From assembly GCA_004297725.1 (NCBI GenBank), contig SCUS01000177.1, positions 19,252-83,251 on the forward strand: 64,000 bases of DNA. The letters run 5' to 3'. The stretch is from Myxococcaceae bacterium (lineage in GTDB: Bacteria; Myxococcota_A; Polyangia; Polyangiales; Ga0077539). Under the pieces are notes generated by a model. The model saw only the letters and a list, made by a program, of their open reading frames with translations, was not told the origin of the DNA and made no database searches. Within the stretch, counting starts at the first letter, position 1, and each line of letters opens with the position of its first letter. This document shows positions 1 to 8,049 of the stretch, in pieces. Both the position numbers and the translations under genes were made by a program.

Positions 1-1406
1 AGCCGCTCGCGGAAGCGCGCGCTGTTGGCGAAGAAGAGCGGCGCGTCGAAGCGGAACACCAGCAGCCCCGGCAGGCTCGTCCCTCGCTGGTACCGGTCCG
101 AGTCGACCCAGCCGTCGAGGCCCTCCGCGCGGGTGAGCACGGCGTCGTGGGGGAGCGCGACGCGCGCGAAGGCCACGAGCCCGGAGAGGCCCACCGCGAG
201 CAGCACGCCGGTGAGCAGGTCGAAGACCATCACGCTCAGGGCCGTGGCGACGGCGACGGAGAACTCGACCCGGCTGACCCCCCAGAGCCAGCGGTATCCG
301 GCCACGTCGATGATCGCGATCGCCGCGGCGACGATCACCACCGCGAGCGCCGACTGGGGGATCATCGACAGCGCAGGGGCGATGAGCAGCAGCGTCGCGA
401 GCAGAAACGCAGAGGCCACGAGGCCCACGAGCTGCGTGTGGCTGCCGAGCGACGCGGGCACCGCCGTGCGGCTGGCGCTCGACGACACCGGGAAGCCCCC
501 GGCGATCGCCGACGCCAGGTTGATGACCCCGAGGCCCGCGAGCTCCTGGTTGGCGTCCACCGCGTAGCCGCGCTTCGCGGCGATGGAGCGCGCCGTGAGC
601 ACGTTGTCCGTGTACCCGACGAGGACGATGCCCAGGGCGGTGGGGAGGAGCGCCGCGAGGTCCGCGAGGCGGAGCGCCGGGAGGGAGAGCGAGGGCAGGG
701 CGCCGTGGATGGTGCCGACGAGGCGCACGCCCCGCGCGTCGAGGTGACCGAGGCCCGCGACGAGGGTGGAGAGCGTCACGACGATGAGCGCGCCGGGGAG
801 CTTCGGGGCCCACCTGCGCAGCGCGAGGAGCAGCGCGAGGCCCGCGCTGGAGAGCGCCAGGGTGAGGGGCTGCACCGCGTCGAGCGAGCGCGCGAAGGAC
901 CACGCCCTGGTGAAGAACTGGTCCCCCGCGACGGGCGCTCCGGTGAACTTCGCGAGCTGGCTCGACAGCAGGGTCATGCCGACGCCGGTGATGTACCCGA
1001 CGAGCACGGGCTTGGAGAGGAGCTGCGCCAGGAAGCCCATGCGCAGCGCGGCGCCGAGCAGGGCGATCGCGCCGACGAGCAGCGCGAGGGTCGGCATGAG
1101 GGCCAGGTAGCGCGCCGGGTCGCCCGCGCTCAGGGCCGCGACGCCCGTGGCCGCGAGGACGGCGGTTCCCGGTTCGGGGCCGACGCCGAGGTGCCGCGAC
1201 GAGCCCACGAGAGCGTAGGCGATCGGGGGCAGCAGCGCCGCGAAGAAGCCCGCGCTGGGAGGGAGACCCGCGAGCTCCGCGTAGGCCATGCTCTGGGGGA
1301 CGAGCATCGCGCCGACGGTGAGCCCGGCCAGCAGGTCGGCCCGGAGCCACGAGCGCTCGTAGCGCGCCAGCACCGCGAGCCCGGGGAGGATGGAGCGCCA
1401 GCTCAC
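1..1406 (-). CDS. SulP family anion (sulfate-type) transporter, C-terminus cut by window edge
   Basis: Inner-membrane SulP/SLC26-type permease, the family that moves sulfate, bicarbonate or other anions by symport or exchange. The minus-strand frame is open from a GTG at 1406 to base 1, about 468 residues. The N-terminus holds the SulP signature VPQSMAYAELAGLPP, followed by many hydrophobic helices and the conserved stretch LGIVLVGYTDN near residue 255. From about residue 435 it enters a STAS domain (LLVFRFDAPLFFANS), truncated by the window. The GTG start overlaps the stop of the upstream gene as GTGA, which implies translational coupling with the CxxC protein. The transported anion cannot be told from sequence. 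SulP assignment is secure. Confidence 0.9.
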   Translation of the reverse strand, partial: MSWRSILPGLAVLARYERSWLRADLLAGLTVGAMLVPQSMAYAELAGLPPSAGFFAALLPPIAYALVGSSRHLGVGPEPGTAVLAATGVAALSAGDPARYLALMPTLALLVGAIALLGAALRMGFLAQLLSKPVLVGYITGVGMTLLSSQLAKFTGAPVAGDQFFTRAWSFARSLDAVQPLTLALSSAGLALLLALRRWAPKLPGALIVVTLSTLVAGLGHLDARGVRLVGTIHGALPSLSLPALRLADLAALLPTALGIVLVGYTDNVLTARSIAAKRGYAVDANQELAGLGVINLASAIAGGFPVSSSASRTAVPASLGSHTQLVGLVASAFLLATLLLIAPALSMIPQSALAVVIVAAAIAIIDVAGYRWLWGVSRVEFSVAVATALSVMVFDLLTGVLLAVGLSGLVAFARVALPHDAVLTRAEGLDGWVDSDRYQRGTSLPGLLVFRFDAPLFFANSARFRER

Positions 1407-2179
1407 GCGCGCGGACCGAAGAGCCGCGCGACCGCCGTCTGCGAGTAGCCGTCCGCGCCGCGCCAGGCGCCGGCGTGAACGAACTCGCCGCTCCCGAGCG
1501 ATGGGTCCGACGGGGCGAGCACGCCGGCCGCCGCGAGGATCTCGATGAGTACGTCGCGCTCGGGCTTCGACGAAGGGAGCGCGTCGGCGAGGCGCTTGGA
1601 GAGCTTCCCCGGCGTGTCCCTCGGGGGGGAGCTCGCGACGATCTCGAGGATCTTCTCCAAGGTCGCCCGGTCGTCGTCGGTGGGGGGCGCGGGCTCGGCG
1701 CGCGCCAGCTCGGAGAGGTCGAGGAGCATGTAGAGCGGGTCGCCGTGCCGGACGCCGCCCCACTTGTGGCGCTCGAAGTTGAGCACGTCGAGGTCCTCGT
1801 CGCGGTGCTCACGTCGCGCGCCGCAGGTGACGCAGGTGCCGAAGGCGTTGCCGACGTAGTCGTGAGGCCCCGCCGCGCTGGCCAGCACATAGCTCGCGAG
1901 GCCCGAGCGGAGGTCGAGGCGCCGCGAGGTGAGGCTCGCGAGGAAGGCCGCCGAGGCCTTCGCGAGCTCGATGGACTCCACGAGGCGACGGGTCTCGGCC
2001 GCGAGGGCGTCGTGCCCGATGGTCAGCGGGTCGAACATCATCCCGTGGCGCTTCGCGTACTCGCGGTCGGCCTCGGAGAGGTGGCGCGCGCCCTGGTCGA
2101 TCCAGCCCTTCGAGGACCAGAAGGTGTCGAAGAGGATCTTCTTCGCGCGCGCGTCGGGCGCAGAGCCATCCTTCGCCAT
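1403..2179 (-). CDS. CxxC-containing protein of unknown function (258 aa)
   Basis: Unrecognised soluble protein, 258 residues. A single CVTC pair (residues 116 and 119) followed by a His/Asp-rich stretch could bind a metal. The rest is mostly helical and charged, with no signal peptide. The ATG at 2179 is preceded by a good AGAGGAG ribosome site, and an in-frame upstream extension into the previous gene is not needed. It lies 11 bp after the DUF4236 gene and its stop overlaps the SulP start by 4 bp, so the three genes almost certainly form one operon. A role accessory to the transporter is inferred only from this context. Confidence 0.75.
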   Translation of the reverse strand: MAKDGSAPDARAKKILFDTFWSSKGWIDQGARHLSEADREYAKRHGMMFDPLTIGHDALAAETRRLVESIELAKASAAFLASLTSRRLDLRSGLASYVLASAAGPHDYVGNAFGTCVTCGARREHRDEDLDVLNFERHKWGGVRHGDPLYMLLDLSELARAEPAPPTDDDRATLEKILEIVASSPPRDTPGKLSKRLADALPSSKPERDVLIEILAAAGVLAPSDPSLGSGEFVHAGAWRGADGYSQTAVARLFGPRA

Positions 2180-2190
2180 CGTCGCTCCTC

Positions 2191-3120
2191 TCACCGGGAC
2201 ACCTGCGCCGGGTCGAGCGGGACCACCTCCGCGAAGCCGGCGGTCTTCTTGAAGGTCATCGCGTGGTCGAAGGCCTCCACCGCGGCCGAGGGGTCGACGT
2301 TGTCCAGGTTGATCCGCTCGAAGGACTCGCGGTCGAAAGCCACGGAGAGCACCGGGACGTAGCCCTCGTGGCCCGTCGCCGGGTCGATCCGCACGTCCGC
2401 GACGTGCACGAACACCACGGGCAGCGGCAGCAGGGCGAAGGTCTCGCGGGCCACGCGGAGGGCGGCGCTGCACACGTGGTCCTGATAGATCTCCCAGCGG
2501 CGAGCGGCGGTCAGCTTGCGGCGACCGAGCTTGCCTGTCGGCGTGAGCACCGGCTGCTCCGTCGGCACCACCTCCGCGCGGTTGGCGAGCAGCCACGCCT
2601 CGACGCACCAGTCCTGCTGCATCGACACCCTGATCGATCCGCCCAGCTCGCGGAGCTGCTGGAAGGGCCCCAGGTGCTGGAGCACCGCGTCGCACGCGGC
2701 CACGTTGCCCGCGAGCACGCCCGCCGCCACGTCGTGGAACCACTGCCACCGCCCCATCGCCGCAGCGTCCGTCGCCGGGGGCGGCGGGGCGGCGGCGATG
2801 GCCCTCCAGTCCCAGGCGGCGGGCGCGGTGCGGTGGAGCGAGACCAGCTGCTGCACCAGCGCCTCGTGCGCGGCCACCGCGGCCGAGGGGTCGGCCGGCG
2901 CCGAGCGGGGAGCGGCGGTCGATGGCTTCGCGGGGGGAGCGCCGAGGGCGCCCGACCACGACGCGCCGGTGCCCGGGACCGAGGCGGTGTAGCGCGCTCC
3001 GTTGGGTCCGACGCCGACGCGGAAGCCGCGCACGCCCCACGAGACGCCGAGGCCCCCTGCGCCGAGGTTGAGCCGGAACCCTCCGGGGAGGTTGAGCCTC
3101 TTCGAGAATCGGAATCCCAT
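2191..3120 (-). CDS. DUF4236-domain protein (309 aa)
   Basis: First gene of the minus-strand operon ending in SulP. Residues 1-55 (MGFRFSKRLNLPGGFRLNLG and the following Gly-rich GPNGARYTASVPGTG) match the small beta-rich DUF4236 domain found at the N-terminus of many bacterial proteins of unknown role. A Pro/Ala-rich linker follows, then a domain of about 200 residues that I do not recognise. The ATG at 3120 is chosen because the DUF4236 domain starts exactly there, although the frame stays open further upstream to 3300. No signal peptide is visible, so it is probably cytoplasmic. Confidence 0.75.
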   Translation of the reverse strand: MGFRFSKRLNLPGGFRLNLGAGGLGVSWGVRGFRVGVGPNGARYTASVPGTGASWSGALGAPPAKPSTAAPRSAPADPSAAVAAHEALVQQLVSLHRTAPAAWDWRAIAAAPPPPATDAAAMGRWQWFHDVAAGVLAGNVAACDAVLQHLGPFQQLRELGGSIRVSMQQDWCVEAWLLANRAEVVPTEQPVLTPTGKLGRRKLTAARRWEIYQDHVCSAALRVARETFALLPLPVVFVHVADVRIDPATGHEGYVPVLSVAFDRESFERINLDNVDPSAAVEAFDHAMTFKKTAGFAEVVPLDPAQVSR

Positions 3121-3448
3121 CGGCCGCGAGGATGCCCCAAGCCTCCGCGCCCAGGGGAGTCCCCGGCGAGTCAGTGCTCGCTGCCTCGGGGCCGACATCG
3201 GGCCGTGGATCAACGCCGCGGACGCTCCATGAGGGACGGCGTCGCCATCGTCTCGCGAAGTCAGGCGCGAGGTGTCACGAACGAAAGCCTCGGGGTGCAA
3301 CGCTGCAAGGTTTCACGGGGTGGCGATGGGCCATGTGCCTGGAATCCCGTAGGTCGGCTCATGGCACGTCTCCTGCGATGTATCTCCCCGAGCGGCGGCG
3401 CCGGCGTTCCCCCCCAAACGCCAACGGTGACCGCTGCTAAGTATTTCA
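3121..3448. other. Intergenic stretch with no recognisable gene
   Basis: Upstream flank of the DUF4236 operon. Short open frames on both strands have no recognisable domain or credible ribosome site. The promoter of the operon should lie here, but I see no convincing -35/-10 pair. A strong hairpin follows at 3449. Confidence 0.4.
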
Positions 3449-3485
3449 TCGAGGCCGATCGTCCAGTGGTGGCGATCGGCCTCGA
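3449..3485. other. Strong 13-bp perfect hairpin
   Basis: Inverted repeat TCGAGGCCGATCG / CGATCGGCCTCGA with an 11-base loop. No T-run follows on either strand and no intact gene ends nearby, so it is not an obvious terminator. It could be the end of a lost mobile element, or an operator. Confidence 0.6.
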
Positions 3486-3599
3486 AGCCTATCGGGCGCA
3501 TCGTCGTGCGCGGCTCGCAGTGCCTACAGAGGGGGAGCGCAGCGACGACGCCATGGAGGGGCTGCGCCGCAGCGGCGACCGGACGCGGGACCTTCGCGC

Positions 3600-3815
3600 G
3601 GGTCGACGAGGGGAAGGCACGCCAAGGGGGACGAGGATGACGGGGGCGCGCAGGCGCCGATGCGGCTGTCGTCGCGCGGGCTCGTCGCCGAGCTCGATGG
3701 GTTCAACCTCCACGCGGGCGTGTGTGTGGCGGCGGACGACCGCGACGCGCTCGAACGGCTCGGGGAGAGCCGGTGGGCAGGTGAGGCAGTTCTTGCGAAG
3801 ATACTCAAGCAATGA
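3600..3815 (+). pseudogene. Remnant of IS91-type (Y2_Tnp) transposase
   Basis: A short plus-strand frame contains ELDGFNLHAGVCVAADDRDA followed by LERL. This is the conserved core just before the rolling-circle transposase domain of IS91-like elements (putative transposase Y2_Tnp; typical form DGFSLHAGV then CRY). The catalytic HUH and tyrosine motifs are absent, and the reading ends at a TGA at 3813-3815, so only about 50 recognisable residues remain. The stop overlaps the ATG of the next gene (ATGA), probably by chance. It shows that mobile DNA once entered this region. Confidence 0.6.
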
Positions 3816-4135
3816 GCACCGGACTGACACTTGAGGCCATTCGGTACGACACAGACGATCGACTCGTCGTGCTGTCCTTGTCGCTCGCCGGTCATGGGTT
3901 CGAGGAGCGGTTCATTCCAACTCCGCGGGGTGCCGTCGCATCCCCCCGGTCGCGACTCGGCTTCACGCGTGAGGAACTCGCGCTCCGTCCGGTGGTCGAT
4001 CGCTGGCTCAGGGGTGAGGCGCTGAATCTGCCCGTGGCGGTCATCCCCCCCGATGGACTCTCTTCGCAGGAGCTTCGGCGCTGCATCTTCGTGGAGTCGG
4101 ACTGGGCGAAGCGGGTACTCGTGTCTGCCGCCTGA
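3812..4135 (+). CDS. Small protein of unknown function (107 aa)
   Basis: Unrecognised 107-residue protein with alternating hydrophobic and polar residues, a likely alpha/beta fold, no signal peptide and no membrane helix. Its codon third positions and amino-acid make-up look protein-like, and the residues LVVLSLSLAG and RCIFVESDWAKRVLV look like buried strands. The ATG at 3812 overlaps the stop of the transposase remnant. No clear ribosome site was seen, so translation is uncertain. It may be cargo of a lost element. Confidence 0.45.
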   Translation: MSTGLTLEAIRYDTDDRLVVLSLSLAGHGFEERFIPTPRGAVASPRSRLGFTREELALRPVVDRWLRGEALNLPVAVIPPDGLSSQELRRCIFVESDWAKRVLVSAA

Positions 4136-4198
4136 CCTCGCCCGCCCCCTGATCCGCCCCCCTCGTCTCCAGCTTGCCGCGCCCCGCACCGTAGGGGC

Positions 4199-4400
4199 GT
4201 GCGCGGCACCCGCTTCAACTTCACCGTGACCACCCGAGGCGTCCGACCGACGCCCCAGTGGGGGCTTGTGCGTCGAAGCGGCCGCCGCGCGGACAGGCGT
4301 ATTGCAGTACGGCGACGGCACTGGACGGACATGGCTGGAGTACCGGCCCGAGTCCGAGGTGTTCGCTGCCGACTCGCTCGCGACGCTGCGCAGCGCCCCG
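4199..4400 (+). pseudogene. 5' fragment of a DUF2213-like gene, copy 1 (plus strand)
   Basis: From a GTG at 4199 the frame reads to RTGVLQYGDGTGRTWLEYRP and then ESEVFAADSLATLRSAPLV. This matches the N-terminal core of DUF2213 proteins, a family associated with phage head maturation. The similarity stops at the core of the 110-bp repeat family (4394-4418). The sequence before the start, CGCCCCGCACCGTAGG, is shared with the inverted copy at 4695, so both copies descend from one gene with its upstream region. Truncated and unlikely to be functional. Confidence 0.6.
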
Positions 4401-4418
4401 TTGGTCCTCCTATCGGCT
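4394..4418. repeat. Partial copy E of the dispersed ~110-bp repeat
   Basis: Only the right end of the repeat is present (GCCCCGTTGGTCCTCC followed by TATCGGCTGC). It lies exactly at the meeting point of the two inverted DUF2213 fragments. Fuller copies lie at 5471-5583, 6740-6820, 8176-8289 and 9796-9912. Confidence 0.6.
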
Positions 4419-4695
4419 GCACGTGCCCCAGCGCGAGCGACTTGAAGTTCTCGGTCGTGACGCGTCCGCCGACCGGGTGGAGGTCGACCACCGGGGCGCT
4501 GCGCAGCGTCGCGAGCGAGTCCTCGGCGAAGACCTCCTCCGGGGGGCGCAGCTCGGACCACTGGCGCCCGGAGGCGTCGCGGTACTTGAAGACGCCCACG
4601 CGGGTGAGCGCGCTCGACATGCGGCGGCCGCCCTGGGGGGTCGTCGCGACGCCTTGAATCGTCGCGAAGTCGCTGCGCTGGACGTTGACCGCCAC
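4419..4695 (-). pseudogene. 5' fragment of a DUF2213-like gene, copy 2 (minus strand)
   Basis: From a GTG at 4695 the minus strand encodes about 92 residues, including RVGVFKYRDASGRQWSELRP, then PEEVFAEDSLATLRSAPVVD and a closing LALGHVQ. This is the N-terminal core of a DUF2213 protein (phage-related, often fused to or near head proteases). The frame then runs into the repeat at 4418 and loses similarity. It faces copy 1 and is diverged from it at the protein level, so the duplication is not recent. No other phage genes are present. Confidence 0.6.
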
Positions 4696-4728
4696 GCGCC
4701 TACGGTGCGGGGCGAGGGGCGCGTGGGG

Positions 4729-5304
4729 CTAGGTGGCGCTGGGACGGATCTGGGGGACGGGCGGCTGCGGGGCGATCGGCTGCTCGGACTCACGCCCCTG
4801 CAAGATGTCGAACCCCACGCCGGTCAGAAACTCCGCGGGGGAGTAGACCCCGCGCGGGAGATAGGTGCCCCCCAGCCGCCACGGGGTGGAGACATAGACA
4901 TAGCCTCGCACCACGGTCGCGAGCGCAGCCGCGAGGGCGGCCATCAGCTTCGGATCGTAAGCGGTACGTCCCATCGTTGAGGTCAGCGCCAGGTCGTAGC
5001 CGGCCTCCAGCCAACGCGTCGCGACCTCGGCGCGGAGGTCCGCCGGAAGATTCGGGGCGAACTCAGCGAGGTCGGGCGGCAGGTCTTCGCTGCCGAACGG
5101 CATCGGCGTCAAGCCAATCGACATGACGTCATCGATTCCCACGACGTAGCACTCGTCGGTCGCGAGGGGCTCCGACGGTTCGACGGCGCCGCCCTGGAGG
5201 GTGAGCAGACTCGCGTCGCCGAACTCGGCAGGAAGGCCCCCCAAGACCTCCGACCACGAAGGGACGCGCGTGGTCTGACTGACGATGCTGATGTCGTAGC
5301 TCAT
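4729..5304 (-). CDS. Hypothetical protein (191 aa)
   Basis: Unrecognised 191-residue protein. It begins MSYDISIVSQTTRVPSWSEV, typical of a small globular cytoplasmic protein. Acidic and Pro-rich segments follow, then an Ala-rich helix ending in VVRGYVYVSTPWRLGGTYLP, and a Pro/Gln-rich tail. No signal peptide or known motif. The ATG at 5304 overlaps the stop of the small upstream frame as ATGA, so the two may be co-translated. An immunity-type protein is possible from size and context, but there is no direct support. Confidence 0.6.
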   Translation of the reverse strand: MSYDISIVSQTTRVPSWSEVLGGLPAEFGDASLLTLQGGAVEPSEPLATDECYVVGIDDVMSIGLTPMPFGSEDLPPDLAEFAPNLPADLRAEVATRWLEAGYDLALTSTMGRTAYDPKLMAALAAALATVVRGYVYVSTPWRLGGTYLPRGVYSPAEFLTGVGFDILQGRESEQPIAPQPPVPQIRPSAT

Positions 5305-5435
5305 TCCTCGCTCCGCCTGACGACGCCGGTCGTTCGATCGTAGGTCACGAACCCGTCACCGCACTCGAAGATCACGCGGGAGTATGGGCAGTTCGGGCGG
5401 GTCGGGTCCATCGCGTCGATCTGCGCCTCGCCCAT
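5301..5435 (-). pseudogene. Small frame, probably 3' remnant of a gene truncated at repeat copy A
   Basis: From the ATG at 5435 this encodes 44 residues ending RVIFECGDGFVTYDRTTGVV plus a short charged tail. The peptide looks like the end of a larger protein. The frame stays open upstream through the whole repeat at 5471-5583. Its stop overlaps the start of the 191-residue gene (ATGA), an arrangement normally kept by translational coupling. It may therefore still be translated as a leader even if the original gene was cut. Confidence 0.5.
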
Positions 5436-5470
5436 GGTTGGCGAGCCGAATAGTCGGTCAAGTCCGCCAA

Positions 5471-5583
5471 GGCGGCGTCCCGGCAGCTCCTGCCAACGCT
5501 CGCGAGAGCAGGTACTACGCGTAATAGGCGATCTGGTCACTGGAGCGGATCCACGCCGACGACGGTGCCCCGTGGGTCCTCCT
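5471..5583. repeat. Copy A of the dispersed ~110-bp repeat
   Basis: Runs from GGCGGCGTCCCGG to CCTCCTATCGGCC. It contains several small inverted repeats: GGCAG-CTC-CTGCC, GCTC-GCGA-GAGC and GCCGA...TCGGC. On the minus strand one frame is open through the whole element (GSAPVTRSPITRST in this copy). It joins a 5' gene fragment (5838-5584) to a 3' gene fragment (5435-5301). Confidence 0.75.
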
Positions 5584-5838
5584 ATCGGCCGCTTCGCGCG
5601 AGCTGTTCTCGCTGGTCGGCGCGGGGAGGGTCGCCTCGAGGCGGAAGAGAGCGTGCTCGGGGCCGCGAGGTTCACGGTGAGCGGCGCCGGGGCGGTGAGG
5701 TCGATCGCTGCCGACGCGCTCGCCCCTCGGCGCGAGGAAGTACGCGGCGCACGTGCCGATGCTGCCGAGGACGACGACGAACGCGCTGGCGATGAGGAGC
5801 CCGGGCGAGGAGCCGGATCGGGGGGCCGCGGAGGTCAC
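5584..5838 (-). pseudogene. 5' fragment of a single-pass membrane protein gene, cut by repeat copy A
   Basis: From a GTG at 5838 the minus strand encodes a short polar N-terminus and a clear membrane helix (LLIASAFVVVLGSIGTCAAY). After residue 42 the frame becomes Arg/Pro-rich, while a neighbouring frame gives the more natural AIDLTAPAPLTVNLAAPSTL, so a frameshift is likely. Both frames run into the repeat at 5583. No domain can be named. Probably dead, but a small membrane peptide could still be made. Confidence 0.45.
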
Positions 5839-5961
5839 CGCGCGCCGCTACGTCGCGGCGACCGTCCGCGCGAATCGCCCGACGCGTCGTGCACGGGCGT
5901 GGGGCGGCGCCTGCCGACGGCCTTGCCCCGGCGCCTCTCCCGTCGTCCCATCCGAGCCCCG

Positions 5962-6621
5962 ATGACGCCGCGCCGGCCCGCCTCGCTCCTCGCCGTTCTG
6001 TTCGCCACGCTCGCGTGCGTTCTCTCGCCCGACGAGCCGACGGAGACCGAGGCCCGGGCCGCGGCGCGCGCGCAGGCCGCCCTTCTCGGGCGGATGGAGC
6101 GCGACGTGGACGAGGCCCTCGCGGCCATCGATCTCGTGGGCGTCTGCCACCACCCCGACTGCCCCTGCCGCGAGCTCATCGATGAGCTGCGCCCGGGGTG
6201 TAGCGTGGTGAGGGCCGAACGGCGTGCGAGGGTGCGCGACGTGACCGAGCGCTTCCAGCGCGAGACCGTGCCGGCGTGGGCGCGGGAGACGCCCCTCCTC
6301 GGGGCGGAGGTCACCTTCCGGCTCCCCGACGAGGCCACCCAGCTCCTCGGCCGGGTGGCGCCCTCGACCCCGGGCCGTCGCAACGGCGCCGTCCGCGCGC
6401 CGCGGTCCGAGCTGGCGCACGGGGCGTGGCAGGGGGCGCTCGGCGGCCGGGGCCTCTACCAGACGGCCTGGACGCGCGGCGCGGCGCGCTACGGCGACGG
6501 CGAGTACCACCGCGGCATCGAGCTGCACTGGACGCGCGGGCACGGCGTGGCGCAGGCCTGGATCACCGCGTGGGTGCTCATCGACGGCTGGCGGCGCCCC
6601 GCCGCGTGGCCGGTGCGGTAG
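5962..6621 (+). CDS. Lipoprotein of unknown function (219 aa)
   Basis: Exported protein. The ATG at 5962 gives a signal peptide ending in the lipobox FATLAC (Cys19), so it is probably an envelope lipoprotein. An acidic helical segment follows, then a compact Cys cluster (VCHHPDCPCRELIDELRPGC, residues about 57-76) that may form disulfides or bind metal. The C-terminal half is Gly/Trp/Arg-rich and looks like a beta domain (HGVAQAWITAWVLIDGW). The start is chosen over the longer upstream frame because the signal peptide begins there. No family recognised. Confidence 0.65.
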   Translation: MTPRRPASLLAVLFATLACVLSPDEPTETEARAAARAQAALLGRMERDVDEALAAIDLVGVCHHPDCPCRELIDELRPGCSVVRAERRARVRDVTERFQRETVPAWARETPLLGAEVTFRLPDEATQLLGRVAPSTPGRRNGAVRAPRSELAHGAWQGALGGRGLYQTAWTRGAARYGDGEYHRGIELHWTRGHGVAQAWITAWVLIDGWRRPAAWPVR

Positions 6622-6634
6622 GAGGCGAGCGAGC

Positions 6635-6738
6635 CTACGGCGGAGCCCACGCTTCGACCGTCGTGAGCGTGTCGAAGAAGTCCCGCGGGCCGACGAGGGG
6701 GGGGCCCCGCGCGTCGAGCGAGCGGCCCACGACAGCCA
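6635..6738 (-). pseudogene. 3' fragment of an unknown gene, cut by repeat copy B
   Basis: The minus strand reads VGRSLDARGPPLVGPRDFFD, then TLTTVEAWAPP and a TAG at 6635-6637. It looks like a genuine protein C-terminus, but it has no start and begins directly at the edge of repeat copy B. I cannot name the family. Its layout (repeat, then an orphan C-terminus) matches copies A and D. Confidence 0.45.
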
Positions 6739-6739
6739 G

Positions 6740-6820
6740 GGCGGCGTCCCGGGAACTCCTGCCAGCGCTCGCGAGGGCGGGTACTACGGGTCATGGGCGA
6801 TCGGGTACCTCGACACAGGG
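6740..6820. repeat. Copy B of the dispersed repeat, right half replaced
   Basis: The left half (GCGGCGTCCCGGGAACTCC to GGTACCT) matches the other copies. After GGTACCT it switches to a different motif, CACAGGGGAAGTGAAGGG, which recurs at 40219-40250. Confidence 0.65.
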
Positions 6821-6886
6821 GAAGTGAAGGGTTGAGCGACGGGGCGACGGTCACGTCATCCCAGCGCTCCTCGCCGGGCTCGGAGT

Positions 6887-7972
6887 TCAGCTGTAGGGCA
6901 GGATCGCCTCGAAGCGGGTTCCAGCCTGAAGGCCCGCGACCATCGACTCACAGAGCACGCAGTCGGCCCTGAACGTGACCGGGCCGCCCTCTTCGGGGAG
7001 TGGGTCGACGTAGCTCGCCCCCAGAAACTCCGCGGGCGCGTGGGAGTTGGCGTACCCGTGGTTCCATAGCCAGTCGAAGCGCGGATCGGACGGACCGCAC
7101 GCGGTCAGGAAGGCCTCCGCGCCGGGCGCGTCCGCGAGCACCGCCGCGACACGGTCGCGCGGGATGAAGGCGCTCGCGTCGGGGCTCTGGATCCGCAGCC
7201 GAAGCCGCACCACCGGCCCCAGCTTGCGGATCGCCGTGGCCCTCGCCTTCAGCGGCTTCGCGAGCTGCGGGGCGTCCTCGAGGTACTTCGCGACGAAGGA
7301 CGAGAGCCACTCGGCGTCGACCGGCGCCTTCTCCAGCACCTCGACCGCCACGTCCTTCTTCCGCGCGACAGCTTTCAACGCAGTGGCCTGCTCGCGCAGC
7401 GTGGCGCGCTGCTCCTCGCGGTGCCAGCCGGTCAGGAACCCGCACGAGAGCCCCAGCTCCAGGTAGCCGTCCAGGTCGTCGGCGACGCGCCGGCTGTCGC
7501 GCTCGTGACCGACCTCCGCGACGTGGACGCTGGTCGCACCATCGGCGTCACGCACGAGCCACGCCCGCGACTGGTCGTCGTGGCGGTCGATCAGCGCGAA
7601 CTCGCGCCCCGGAGGGAAGGCGAGCTCGCCGCGCTTCTTCCCGTACCAGCCGAAGTCCTGCTTCAGCAGCGTGGCCGCAGAGGGGATCGCGAGTCGGCCG
7701 ACGAGGGCTCCTTCACCCCGGCGCCCCGGGGCCGAGTAGCCGATCTCCGCTTCGGCGACGTGGGCCAGCGTGGCCGCGAGGACCTCTCCATAGAGGGCAG
7801 CGAGCTTCTTCTGCGTGCCGCTCTTGCAGCCGAGGCACCCGCGCGAGATCGACGAGTACTGGTCATCGAGCTTCACTCCGGGCGTGGACGAGAGCCTGCC
7901 CACCAGGCTTCGTAGATTGCATTGAGAGAATGGCACCGCGCCGCGATAGCAGGCCATCCAGGCTGCCTTCAA
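6887..7972 (-). CDS. Hypothetical protein, possibly SMI1/KNR4-like in its middle (361 aa)
   Basis: Unrecognised 361-residue protein without signal peptide. Residues about 75-160 (sites such as IPSAATLLKQDFGWYGKKRG, then FALIDRHDDQSRAWLVRDAD) resemble the pattern of SUKH (SMI1/KNR4) domains, which are often immunity proteins, but this is only a visual impression. A CLGC pair lies near residues 46-49 and the C-terminus carries a CVLC pair, so metal binding is possible. The N-terminus is uncertain: the first ~15 residues are atypical and the start could lie further in. Confidence 0.55.
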   Translation of the reverse strand: MKAAWMACYRGAVPFSQCNLRSLVGRLSSTPGVKLDDQYSSISRGCLGCKSGTQKKLAALYGEVLAATLAHVAEAEIGYSAPGRRGEGALVGRLAIPSAATLLKQDFGWYGKKRGELAFPPGREFALIDRHDDQSRAWLVRDADGATSVHVAEVGHERDSRRVADDLDGYLELGLSCGFLTGWHREEQRATLREQATALKAVARKKDVAVEVLEKAPVDAEWLSSFVAKYLEDAPQLAKPLKARATAIRKLGPVVRLRLRIQSPDASAFIPRDRVAAVLADAPGAEAFLTACGPSDPRFDWLWNHGYANSHAPAEFLGASYVDPLPEEGGPVTFRADCVLCESMVAGLQAGTRFEAILPYS

Positions 7973-8049
7973 GACCCGGCAGTGTCAGTCTCAGGCTCCA
8001 AGGCACACTCGCCCGCTCCCGGGACCCAGGAGCACGCCACATGGCGTGC

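Noticed and set aside
4199..4695. Prophage suggested by DUF2213
   Set aside because: Only two short fragments of one phage-associated domain; no capsid, portal, terminase, integrase or lysis genes nearby.
4729..5435. Toxin-antitoxin or toxin-immunity pair
   Set aside because: The ATGA overlap is suggestive, but neither product has a toxin or antitoxin motif, and the first frame looks like a gene remnant.
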